DNA of 64,000 nt from Lewinella sp. W8 (GTDB taxonomy: Bacteria; Bacteroidota; Bacteroidia; Chitinophagales; Saprospiraceae), in the NCBI RefSeq assembly GCF_004375085.3, contig NZ_SNAQ03000005.1, forward strand, positions 216,858 through 280,857, in the 5' to 3' direction. This document shows positions 55,562 through 63,800 of this stretch, piece after piece. The notes beneath the pieces were generated by a model. That model was not told the origin of the DNA and did no database searches. It saw only the letters and a list, made by a program, of their open reading frames with translations. The number at the start of each line of letters is the position of its first letter. The stretch's first letter is position 1. The position numbers and the translations under genes are program-made.

Positions 55562-57085
55562 ATGCCAACTACCATTAGTAATGCAGCTGAGGTTGTCAGC
55601 CGCCCCGACTTTAAGGCCCAATACGAAAACTTCATCGGCGGCGAATGGGTCGCCCCCACCAACGGACAATACTTCGACAACATCAGTCCCGTCGACGGCG
55701 CGAGCTTTACGCGCATCCCCCGCTCCACCAAGGAGGATATCGACAAGGCCGTAGCGGCCGCCTGGAAGGCCGCCAAAACCTGGAACCGGACCGGCGCCGC
55801 AGAACGGGCCAACATCCTCAACAAGATTGCCGACCGTATCGAAGAGAACCTGGAGGCCCTGGCCCGGGCCGAGACCTGGGACAACGGTAAGGCCATCCGG
55901 GAAACCCGCGCGGCGGATCTTCCCCTGGCCGTGGACCACTTCCGCTACTTCGCCGGCGTCATCCGCGCCGAGGAAGGCTCCATGAGCGAGCACGATGCGA
56001 CCACCGTTTGCATCAACGTCCCCGAACCGCTGGGCGTAGTGGCCCAGATCATCCCCTGGAATTTCCCCATCCTGATGGCCGCCTGGAAGATTGCTCCCGC
56101 ACTGGCCGCGGGCAACTGCGTGGTGCTGAAGCCCGCCGAACAGACGCCGGTAGGTATCCTCATCCTCATGGAAATGATTCAGGACCTGCTTCCCGCCGGT
56201 GTGCTCAACATCGTCAATGGCTTTGGCGTCGAGGCGGGTAAACCGCTGGCCAGCCACCCCGACGTCCGGAAGGTAGCCTTCACCGGTGAAACCACCACCG
56301 GTCAGCTCATCATGCAGTACGCCTCCAAGAACATCGTTCCCGTGACGCTGGAACTTGGCGGTAAGAGCCCCAACGTCTTCTTCAGCAGCGTGATGGACGC
56401 CGACGATGAGTTCTTCGACAAGTGCCTCGAGGGTGCCGCCATGTTTGCCCTAAATCAGGGGGAAGTGTGCACCTGTCCCTCCCGCATGCTCGTACAGGAA
56501 GACATCTACGAAGCCTTCATTGCGCGCGTTATTGAGCGGGTGAAGGCCATCAAGCTGGGCCACCCCATGTCTCCCGATACCATGATGGGCGCCCAGGCTT
56601 CCAGTGACCAGTTCGAGAAGATCCTGAATTACATCAAGATCGGCAAGGAAGAAGGTTGTGAGGTCCTGGCCGGCGGCGAAGCCGCCTTCATCGAAGGCCT
56701 GGAGGGAGGATACTACATCCAGCCCACCATCCTGAAGGGAAACAACAAAATGCGCGTATTCCAGGAGGAAATTTTTGGTCCCGTGGTGTGCGTCACCACC
56801 TTCAAGGATGAAGCCGAGGCCCTGGAAATCGCCAACGACACGCTCTACGGACTGGGCGCCGGCGTCTGGACCCGCGACATGCACCAGGCCTACCAGATGA
56901 GCCGCGAAATCGAGGCCGGACGCGTCTGGGTAAACTGCTACCACCTCTACCCCGCGCACGCCCCCTTCGGAGGATACAAAAAGTCGGGCATCGGCCGCGA
57001 AAATCACAAGATGATGCTCGCCCACTACCGCCAGACGAAGAACATGCTCATTTCCTACGATAAGAAGGCACTTGGCTTCTTCTAG
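55562..57085 (+). CDS. NAD-dependent aldehyde dehydrogenase (AldA/ExaC type)
   Basis: 507 residues, the full length for this family. Cofactor strand [12 protein letters not shown], Glu264 in [13 protein letters not shown], Gly-rich FTGETTTGQ, and catalytic Cys303 in [11 protein letters not shown]. Also EEIFGPVV and [13 protein letters not shown]. The form with the extra VCTC motif is the acetaldehyde or aliphatic aldehyde type used with alcohol oxidation. Followed by a terminator and then the DUF779 gene that usually accompanies it. Controlled probably by the divergent AraC protein. Confidence 0.9.
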   Translation: MPTTISNAAEVVSRPDFKAQYENFIGGEWVAPTNGQYFDNISPVDGASFTRIPRSTKEDIDKAVAAAWKAAKTWNRTGAAERANILNKIADRIEENLEALARAETWDNGKAIRETRAADLPLAVDHFRYFAGVIRAEEGSMSEHDATTVCINVPEPLGVVAQIIPWNFPILMAAWKIAPALAAGNCVVLKPAEQTPVGILILMEMIQDLLPAGVLNIVNGFGVEAGKPLASHPDVRKVAFTGETTTGQLIMQYASKNIVPVTLELGGKSPNVFFSSVMDADDEFFDKCLEGAAMFALNQGEVCTCPSRMLVQEDIYEAFIARVIERVKAIKLGHPMSPDTMMGAQASSDQFEKILNYIKIGKEEGCEVLAGGEAAFIEGLEGGYYIQPTILKGNNKMRVFQEEIFGPVVCVTTFKDEAEALEIANDTLYGLGAGVWTRDMHQAYQMSREIEAGRVWVNCYHLYPAHAPFGGYKKSGIGRENHKMMLAHYRQTKNMLISYDKKALGFF

Positions 57086-57132
57086 TTCCCCCCTGCTAAG
57101 ATGAAGTAATCACTTTTAGCTTGTATACTACG

Positions 57133-57165
57133 GGCCGGCGTCTTTTTAAGGTGCCGGCCTTTTTT
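57133..57165 (+). terminator. Rho-independent terminator after ALDH gene
   Basis: Stem GGCCGGC/GCCGGCC, 13-nt loop, T6 run, 47 bp after the stop. Confidence 0.8.
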
Positions 57166-57171
57166 CGCTTT

Positions 57172-57190
57172 GGCGTCACCGCAGGTGCCA
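57172..57190 (+). repeat. Dispersed GCGCAGGTGCCA repeat, copy 7 (start of composite repeat A)
   Basis: GGCGTCACCGCAGGTGCCA. It is followed by GAAGGAGCAAAGGATTGAAT at 57201, as is copy 8 at 63685, so the two form a composite. Confidence 0.6.
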
Positions 57191-57200
57191 TGAAATAGCT

Positions 57201-57269
57201 GAAGGAGCAAAGGATTGAATGATTGAGGGATTGAATAATTCGGCTATTCCGCCATTCCATCATTCAATC
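57201..57269. repeat. Inverted GATTGAATGAT repeat, composite A
   Basis: GATTGAATGAT at 57213-57223 and its complement ATCATTCAATC at 57259-57269, an 11-bp inverted repeat with a 35-bp spacer. The direct form also recurs in tandem at 63725. Confidence 0.6.
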
Positions 57270-57328
57270 ATTCTTTCCTTCATTCCTTATCCATTGCACC
57301 CGCGCGACGCGCCCAAAACCAACCGATT

Positions 57329-57697
57329 ATGCCAAGAGTTGCCATTAGTCCGGAAGCCATCACAGTCATCGATCAGTTACGCGAGACGCACGGCGAACTG
57401 ATTTTCCACCAGAGCGGAGGCTGTTGTGATGGGTCGGCCCCCATGTGTTTCCCCAAGGACGAGTTTTTCATCGACGACAATGATGTCTTGCTCGGCACCG
57501 TCCATGACTGTCCCTTTTACATGTCCCGCTTCCAGTTTGAATACTGGAAACACACCCATCTGACCCTCCACGTAGTGCCCGGCAGGGGTGCCAGCTTTTC
57601 CGCAGAAATACCACTGGGCCTACGGTTCGTGATCGAATCGCGGCTCCTAACCGAAGAGGAATTGGCCCAGTTGGAAACCCTAGAGGGGACGGAATAA
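57329..57697 (+). CDS. DUF779 family protein
   Basis: 122 residues, about the family length. Cys-rich segment HQSGGCCDGSAPMCFPKD and a C-terminal VVPGRGASFSAEIPLGLRF are family marks; the Cys set may bind a metal. DUF779 genes are usually beside an aldehyde dehydrogenase of the type upstream here, but function is unknown. The stop is 1 bp from that of the convergent STAND gene. Start ATG at 57329. Confidence 0.85.
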   Translation: MPRVAISPEAITVIDQLRETHGELIFHQSGGCCDGSAPMCFPKDEFFIDDNDVLLGTVHDCPFYMSRFQFEYWKHTHLTLHVVPGRGASFSAEIPLGLRFVIESRLLTEEELAQLETLEGTE

Positions 57698-57698
57698 A

Positions 57699-60182
57699 TT
57701 ACTTTCCCGGTCGGCGATCCACGCGCTTCTGGTAACAGGGAGGTACCCCCGACCCCTGTTGTACCGGGTCCTTCTGCACGCACAGGCAGGGCAGGCGAGC
57801 CGACTTTGGGGTAGCCGACTCCCGATCAATGGTCTTCGCCTGAACGTCAAAGACGTAGGTCCAGGCATTAGCGTCGTTGGCTTCGGTGGCCGTCCAGAAT
57901 TCAATTTTTCCCGAGGGCGCCTCGGCCGGATTGACCAGGTAGCAATCGCTCGTGCCGGTGAGCATCGCGTAGGCGCGCTGGGGGTCATCGCGGTATATTT
58001 TTTCGATCAGGAAGTCGATCTCCCCCACACAGGGCAGGCGCCAGCCCCGCATCACGCAGGCATCAAGGGCGTCCTCCCAGCGGTAGGGTCCACCGGCCAG
58101 CGCGTCGGTCATTACCCAGAGTGGGCCGATCCGCTTGAAGTTGGTGGTTCCGAAGGTCTGGCAGGGCGGACCGTCCGGCCCCGGGGCCGGAGTAGCCGGA
58201 GGGCTTCCGTAGGTTGACGGCACCGGTTTTTCCTGGATAATCGTATCCCGCACGGTGAGTTGTACTGTATCGCGCACCAGGGCGCAACCCCAATCCACCA
58301 GGCTGGCCCGGACGTCGTCCATACAGGCACCACTGTCGCGGTATTTCCGGTAGAATGCCTCGTAGGAAGCACAGTTTTGGCTGCGCCGCAGGAGTTTATA
58401 GTCCCGCCAGATCGCACAATTCTGGGCGTCCATGCTGTCGCGGAAGGCCGCCGTACAGACGCCCTCTTCTCCGTAGATACACAGGTAATCCAGAAAGGCC
58501 TCGCAGTTGCCGGCGGCCAGCGTGATTTCACAGGCCGACACCGAAGGCGACTCACTTCCGTTCTGATTCATCCACCAGTAGCCAAACAGCGCCAGCGGGG
58601 TGACGATGAACAAGCCCGTCAGCCACCAGGGCACCATCGGCGCCGGTACCGGAGCCACGGCCGCCGCCGCAACGGCCTTTTGGTTCTTCTTCTCTTCGCA
58701 ACCACAGTCGGTTCTCCCCGTCTTGAGTTCGTTGAGTTCTTTCGCCAGCACGGGATTTACCGGTCCGTCGTCGTCTTCCCTTTTCCTGGCCTCCAGGACC
58801 TCCAGCTTCTCGGTATAATACTCATCGATGAGCATGGTCGCCGGCCCGAATTTGTCGACGACTTCCTGGTTGAGGGGCACGGGGTTACCCGGCGTAGTTT
58901 CCCCACAGCTTTTCTGGTGCAGTTGGTGCAAATAAATCTGGAGACAGTGCGCCGGGACGTTGCCATTTTCGTCCGCCAGCTCCGCACAAATGCGCTCCGC
59001 CAACCCCTCGGAGTCGTCTACCGCGAGGAGTCCGCGGAGATTGAGGATATCCAGCAGGTTCACCGAGGCATCCACCATCGAGTTTTGCTTCAGGGGTAGG
59101 AGGCGGAAGCGGTTCTCGAGCAGCACCGGTAGCTGGTCTTCGTAGTCGGCGGCCGCCGCCAGGAAGGATTCCCGGACGGACAGGACGACCCGAAACCGGT
59201 TCTTCTCGGGCGCCACCAGGTCCCGGACGAAGCGGAAGGTAGCCGTTCGTTCTTCGTGGGTGATGTCTTCGGAAAAGAGGAGTTCCAATTGGTCAAAGAC
59301 CAGGAAGGTCAGCGTATCGTCGAGTAACTCCAGGTGGCGGGCCAGCGTGACGGGGTCTTCGGCGCCGGATACTTCTTCGCCGTATTCCTCCGCCAGGATG
59401 CGGCCCAACTGATGCGAGAGGGCCGTAAGCAGGCTTTCTTCTTCCCGCCGGACCATAATCAGTCTTTCCGCGTCGGACTCCAGCCGGTTGGCCAGTCCAC
59501 ACTGCAGCAGGCTGGTTTTCCCCACCCGATCGTCGCCGTAGAGCAGCAACACGGATTTGTGATGGAGCAGATCGTAGATTTCGTCTACTTCTGTTTGCCG
59601 TCCGTGGTAGAAGGGAAGATCTGCGGAAACGAAGGGAGAAAGGGCGTTAAAGACGGGTTCGCAGGGCTTGCGGATGGGGTTGGCCTGAAGGCCCAGGTTG
59701 GGCAACTCTCCGAAAAGACCACCCTTCTTCTTTTCAAAGGTCAGCACGGTGCTTCCGGCGGCCTCCCAGGCGTACTGATCATCGGAGACGCTGAGATCCA
59801 GGTCCTTCAGGCTACCGTCTTCCGGGATATCTTCGGCGGATTCCCAGAAGGCTACCGGGAAGGTATCGGCCTTGGCGTCATGTTCCCAATCACCGTAAAT
59901 CTTCGCGGCCAGTTCCTCACTTTCCACCAGCAGGCCGTTGCCCACCGCCGGGGCCTGGCCGTTGAACAGCTGAATCAACCATTGGTCTTCCTCCTCCTCC
60001 AGTACGGACTCCACGGAATCATTAGAGGAGCGAAACCGGAGGATTAACCCACGCATGGCCGCCAGGGCGGCTGCCCGGTCGGCGTAGAAAGGACTGTATA
60101 CGGACGCCAGCTGGCTATCCATCCTGAAGTAACAGACAGTACTTTCATATTCCGGCTTAAGGGAATAGAGCAGAAAATTCAT
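57699..60182 (-). CDS. Transmembrane STAND NTPase with DUF1566-like extracytoplasmic domain
   Basis: 827 residues. N-terminal 1-120: twin DUF1508-like units (YFRMDSQLASVYSPFY; WLIQLFNGQAPAVG). Residues 190-470: STAND/AAA-type NTPase, Walker A YGDDRVGKTSL (Lys222), Walker B TFLVFDQLELLF, then LSVRESFLAAA. One transmembrane helix near 518-538 (WWLTGLFIVTPLALFGYWWM), with Lys before it, so the NTPase is cytoplasmic. Then a Cys-rich helical stretch, and a DUF1566/Lcl-like C-terminal domain near 677-810 (LPCVGEIDFLIEK, FWTATEANDANAW). Resembles nSTAND conflict or signal proteins. Divergent from the EAD gene at 60432. Domain names from pattern recognition. Confidence 0.65.
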   Translation of the reverse strand: MNFLLYSLKPEYESTVCYFRMDSQLASVYSPFYADRAAALAAMRGLILRFRSSNDSVESVLEEEEDQWLIQLFNGQAPAVGNGLLVESEELAAKIYGDWEHDAKADTFPVAFWESAEDIPEDGSLKDLDLSVSDDQYAWEAAGSTVLTFEKKKGGLFGELPNLGLQANPIRKPCEPVFNALSPFVSADLPFYHGRQTEVDEIYDLLHHKSVLLLYGDDRVGKTSLLQCGLANRLESDAERLIMVRREEESLLTALSHQLGRILAEEYGEEVSGAEDPVTLARHLELLDDTLTFLVFDQLELLFSEDITHEERTATFRFVRDLVAPEKNRFRVVLSVRESFLAAAADYEDQLPVLLENRFRLLPLKQNSMVDASVNLLDILNLRGLLAVDDSEGLAERICAELADENGNVPAHCLQIYLHQLHQKSCGETTPGNPVPLNQEVVDKFGPATMLIDEYYTEKLEVLEARKREDDDGPVNPVLAKELNELKTGRTDCGCEEKKNQKAVAAAAVAPVPAPMVPWWLTGLFIVTPLALFGYWWMNQNGSESPSVSACEITLAAGNCEAFLDYLCIYGEEGVCTAAFRDSMDAQNCAIWRDYKLLRRSQNCASYEAFYRKYRDSGACMDDVRASLVDWGCALVRDTVQLTVRDTIIQEKPVPSTYGSPPATPAPGPDGPPCQTFGTTNFKRIGPLWVMTDALAGGPYRWEDALDACVMRGWRLPCVGEIDFLIEKIYRDDPQRAYAMLTGTSDCYLVNPAEAPSGKIEFWTATEANDANAWTYVFDVQAKTIDRESATPKSARLPCLCVQKDPVQQGSGVPPCYQKRVDRRPGK

Positions 60183-60431
60183 GGTAGGTTTGCGTATCAG
60201 AAAGTGTGTTGGAAAAACTTATGTGCTATCCTTGACCTGAATTTTCGCCGCCTAGCGGGTGGTCCAGACCAGTAAAATCTCGAGGGAATTCTCCTGCAAT
60301 ATATCGTTATCCGGTGATTTATCCACTATTCGGGTGCCGGGCACTACGGAGCTCCACTCCTTTTTGTAGCCGGATTTTTGTAAACTTGTTATTCACCAAG
60401 TGGGCTTCGGTGCCCCTTACCCATACCAACC

Positions 60432-61886
60432 ATGGACGCAACTGCCCTGGAGAATCTCAAGCAAAACGTGCGGGAAGCCACCGTCACCTCCCTGGACGAA
60501 GGGCTCTCCCGCTTGCTTGCCGCGCTGCCCGCGGACCGGCCGAAGCACCGGCAACTGCTCGTCCTGCGGGGCCGCTACCACAACCTGGTGGGATACAAGA
60601 CCAATAACACCCTGGCCGTAGACCAGCTGCTCGTCCTCGAAAATGAGCTGCGGCAGGACATTCTACTGTTTACGGACCACCTTTCGCTCTCCGATTTTGC
60701 GGCTGCCCCGGCCGGACGCCCCGAACTGAGACCCGGTCATCTCCTCTACCAGATCCCCGACAAAATGAAGGTCCGGGAACGCTACGCCTGCCGGGTGCGC
60801 ATCGCGCACCGGCTCAGCCAGCTGCTGGAAAACCTGGACCCGGCCATCCACCACGAAATTGAAGCCGTCCCGGTGGCCGAAGTCATGGAAGTGGAGATCA
60901 TCGACCCCAGCGCGGCGGATGATCCAGCCTTTGACATTCTACTGGTTTCGGACGGAGAACAACTGGTGGACGAATACAGCTATACCGAATGGGTCTTCTA
61001 CGTCCGTCCGCTGCGGACCGGTGCGCAGGAGCTGATCCTTAAGGTCTCCGTGCTCATTACGGTCAACGAAAAGGAGCGGACCAAAAACCTGGTGTTTACC
61101 CGCTCCATCGAGGTAGGGGCAGAATCCGCAAGCATAACGCCCCTCCGGCGGGTGCAGACAACGCCTCCCGGTGCGGGGGCCGGAGAAGAAATCTGGGAGG
61201 AGGAAGGAGATTACGAACCCATCCCACCCATTATGGGCCGGGTGGACACCAAGGCGCCCGGAAGGGTTCCCCCACCACGGCCGGTGCCGGCTCCCGCACC
61301 AACCGCAACTCCGCCCAGACGAAGTTCCCGCCCCTGGCTGAAAATCGCCGGTGCCCTGCTGTTCCTGATCGTGGCTACCTTTCTTTTGCTCCCGAACGAG
61401 AACTGGAAGAATAATCCCGTTACCCCCGGTGACGTCAGCAGCAGTTACCCCGTCTCTACCCGCCTGCAGTCCACCGAGGTACAAACCGGGCAGCAGTGGC
61501 AAAGCGTCCGGGAGGACCTCCTGCGGCAGTACCGCGAAAATCCGGAGCAGCAACTGATCATTTACGGCAACTATTTTGCTACGGAAAGCGCACCCGCCGG
61601 ATACGAGAACATGGGGCAATACCGGGCCGAGAAAATCAAGGACCTGCTCATCAAGGATATTCCCGAAGATAAAATCACTACTTCGGCGCAACTGCAGCGT
61701 GGTAAGGTTCCGGAAAAGCAGGAGTCCCTCCGCGCGGGAAGTTTTCGGTGGAGTACGCGCTCCGTCAAGCCGGTGGACGCTGACCCGAACCGCGAAGGCA
61801 TCAGAATTGTACCCCAACTGGAGCCCGAGCGTCGGGTTATTCCCAAGGATACCCTATCCATAAGGCGGACGCCCTCGCGGCAATAA
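60432..61886 (+). CDS. Effector-associated-domain-like transmembrane protein with OmpA-like C-terminus
   Basis: 484 residues. The first 80 resemble effector-associated domains of conflict systems (helix LLAALPADRPKHRQLLVLRG, then LLVLENELRQDILLFTDHL). Residues 105-235 form a beta-sandwich with TEWVFYVRPLRTGAQELIL, a fold often found next to such domains. Then a Pro-rich linker, one transmembrane helix about 302-321 (WLKIAGALLFLIVATFLLL) and an OmpA-like domain about 345-440 (QLIIYGNYFATES, GQYRAEKIKDLLI). So an inner-membrane protein with N-terminal signalling half and periplasmic half. Family calls are inference; the layout (helical, beta, TM, OmpA-like) is seen directly. Confidence 0.55.
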   Translation: MDATALENLKQNVREATVTSLDEGLSRLLAALPADRPKHRQLLVLRGRYHNLVGYKTNNTLAVDQLLVLENELRQDILLFTDHLSLSDFAAAPAGRPELRPGHLLYQIPDKMKVRERYACRVRIAHRLSQLLENLDPAIHHEIEAVPVAEVMEVEIIDPSAADDPAFDILLVSDGEQLVDEYSYTEWVFYVRPLRTGAQELILKVSVLITVNEKERTKNLVFTRSIEVGAESASITPLRRVQTTPPGAGAGEEIWEEEGDYEPIPPIMGRVDTKAPGRVPPPRPVPAPAPTATPPRRSSRPWLKIAGALLFLIVATFLLLPNENWKNNPVTPGDVSSSYPVSTRLQSTEVQTGQQWQSVREDLLRQYRENPEQQLIIYGNYFATESAPAGYENMGQYRAEKIKDLLIKDIPEDKITTSAQLQRGKVPEKQESLRAGSFRWSTRSVKPVDADPNREGIRIVPQLEPERRVIPKDTLSIRRTPSRQ

Positions 61887-61930
61887 TCTCCCTCACCTTT
61901 CGGTACTGGCTAAATGCTTTAGCCATAAGC

Positions 61931-61961
61931 TTGTACGGGTCCGCCGTCCGCGGTACCTTTG
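61931..61961 (+). promoter_or_regulatory. Promoter for the SulP gene: TTG-N20-TACCTTTG
   Basis: TTG at 61931-61933, 20 bp spacer, then TACCTTTG at 61954-61961, a perfect TAnnTTTG box with the expected Bacteroidota spacing, 127 bp before the start codon. Confidence 0.6.
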
Positions 61962-62088
61962 CACCTTTTTTCGCCAGAGGGTATCCCTGACCAGGCCATT
62001 TACCGGCCCCTTTCACTTACCGTCGATCATTATTCCTCACTGCTTCCGGCTTTCCCGCGCCGGATGCATCACCCCACTGCTTCCCCAG

Positions 62089-63618
62089 ATGAAAAAGATG
62101 TTCAACCTCTTTGACCTCAGCCAACCCGTCGATTACCGCACGGAAATCCTTTCCGGACTGACGGTAGCCCTGGCGCTGATTCCCGAAGCCGTTGCCTTCG
62201 CGCTGATTGCCGGGCTTTCGCCCCTGACGGGGCTTTACGCGGCCTTCGTGATGGGACTGGTCACCTCTCTGCTCGGCGGCCGGCCGGGCATGATCTCCGG
62301 CGCCACCGGCGCCGTGGCCGTGGTGATCGCGGCCCTCGCCCTTTCCCACGGACCGGAATACATCTTCGCCACCGTCATTCTGGCCGGACTGATCCAAATC
62401 CTGGCCGGGGTGTTCCGACTAGGGAAGCTGATGCGGCTGGTCCCCCACCCCGTCGTATTTGGCTTTGTAAACGGGCTGGCCATCATCATCTTCATGGCCC
62501 AGCTGACCCAGTTTCAGGATGCATCCGGTAACTGGTTGGTGGGTACGCCCCTGTTTACCATGCTGGGGCTGGTGGCCCTGACCATGCTCATCATGTGGGG
62601 ACTACCCAAAATTTCCAAGGCCGTGCCCGCCGGCCTGGTGGGTATCCTGGCGGTTTTCGGCCTCGTGGTGGCCTTCGGCATTGAGACCAAAACCGTGGGG
62701 GACATCGCCTCCATTTCCGGTGGATTCCCTCCCTTCAACATCCCCAAAGTTCCCTTCAGCTGGGAAACCTTGCAGATCATCTTCCCCTATGCGGGCATCA
62801 TGGCGGGCGTCGGGCTCATCGAAAGCCTGCTGACGCTGAACATCGTCGACGAAATTACCGAAACCCGGGGCCGGGGCAACAAGGAAGCCGTCGCCCAGGG
62901 AGTAGCCAATGTCTGTTCCGGTTTCTTCAGCGGCATGGGGGGATGCGCCATGATCGGTCAGAGTCTGATTAATATCTCATCGGGCGCGCGGGCCCGACTG
63001 TCGGGGATCGTGGCCGCCGTGATGCTGCTCGTCTTCATCATGTTCGGGGCTCCGGTCATCGAACAGCTGCCCATGGCGGCCCTGACCGGCATCATGATCA
63101 TGGTCTCCATCGGCACCTTCGAATGGGCCAGCCTGAAGGCCTTCGGTAAGATGCCCAAGTGGGACCTGTTTGTCCTGGTTCTCGTGACCCTGGTCACCAT
63201 CTTCCTGCACAATCTGGCGCTGGCCGTCCTCATCGGCGTCATCATTTCCGCCCTGGTCTTTGCCTACGAAAACGCCAAGCGGATCCGGGCCCGGAAGCGC
63301 ATCGACGAAAACGGCGTGAAGCACTACGAAATCTACGGTCCGCTGTTTTTTGGCTCCGTGCAGGTCTTCAACGAGAAGTTTGACGTGCTTAATGACCCCA
63401 ATGAAGTGGTGATTGACTTTTACGAGAGTCGCCTGGTGGACATGTCGGCCATCGAAGCCGTTAACCGCCTCACCGAGCGCTACGCAAAGGTGGGTAAGAA
63501 AGTCCACCTGAAGCATCTTTCTCCGGATTGCCGCAAGCTGCTCAACAAGGCCGATGAGATCATCGACGTGAACGTGATCGAAGACCCGACCTACAAGGTG
63601 ATGGTGGATTACGTGTAA
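62089..63618 (+). CDS. SulP family inorganic anion transporter with STAS domain
   Basis: 509 residues. About ten transmembrane helices (TALALIPEAVAFALIAGLSP split by the SulP signature, then GATGAVAVVIAALA, GMGGCAMIGQSLINISSGAR) and a C-terminal STAS domain with VVIDFYESRLVDMSAIEAV, the segment that holds the phosphorylated Ser in anti-sigma antagonists. Substrates in the family are sulfate, bicarbonate, fumarate or other anions; a bicarbonate transporter is possible, since members near the sequence often sit with carbonic anhydrase, but none is visible here. Inner membrane. Confidence 0.85.
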   Translation: MKKMFNLFDLSQPVDYRTEILSGLTVALALIPEAVAFALIAGLSPLTGLYAAFVMGLVTSLLGGRPGMISGATGAVAVVIAALALSHGPEYIFATVILAGLIQILAGVFRLGKLMRLVPHPVVFGFVNGLAIIIFMAQLTQFQDASGNWLVGTPLFTMLGLVALTMLIMWGLPKISKAVPAGLVGILAVFGLVVAFGIETKTVGDIASISGGFPPFNIPKVPFSWETLQIIFPYAGIMAGVGLIESLLTLNIVDEITETRGRGNKEAVAQGVANVCSGFFSGMGGCAMIGQSLINISSGARARLSGIVAAVMLLVFIMFGAPVIEQLPMAALTGIMIMVSIGTFEWASLKAFGKMPKWDLFVLVLVTLVTIFLHNLALAVLIGVIISALVFAYENAKRIRARKRIDENGVKHYEIYGPLFFGSVQVFNEKFDVLNDPNEVVIDFYESRLVDMSAIEAVNRLTERYAKVGKKVHLKHLSPDCRKLLNKADEIIDVNVIEDPTYKVMVDYV

Positions 63619-63684
63619 CGCATTCGTTGGTGTATTTCCCGGTAGAGCACCGACCTTTTGTCGCGGACCCCGGCAGAGCACGAG

Positions 63685-63705
63685 GGCGCTAGCGCGCAGG
63701 TGCCA
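63685..63705 (+). repeat. Dispersed GCGCAGGTGCCA repeat, copy 8 (start of composite repeat B)
   Basis: GGCGCTAGCGCGCAGGTGCC plus A. Best match to copy 1 on the opposite strand. Followed by the tandem GGATTGAATGATG array. Confidence 0.6.
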
Positions 63706-63724
63706 TGTACAGGACGAAAGGAGC

Positions 63725-63769
63725 GAAGGATTGAATGATGGAAGGATTGAATGATGGAAGGATTGAATA
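63725..63769 (+). repeat. 16-bp tandem repeat, composite B
   Basis: GAAGGATTGAATGATG occurs twice and a third partial unit follows. The same words appear at 57205-57223, so this is a second copy of the composite repeat. Confidence 0.75.
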
Positions 63770-63800
63770 CATTTCCATCCCATAATGGTGGAAGTTGGGT

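Noticed and set aside
63725..63769. CRISPR-like array (GGATTGAATGATG units)
   Set aside because: Units abut each other with no unique spacers and there are fewer than three full copies; a simple tandem repeat, no cas genes.
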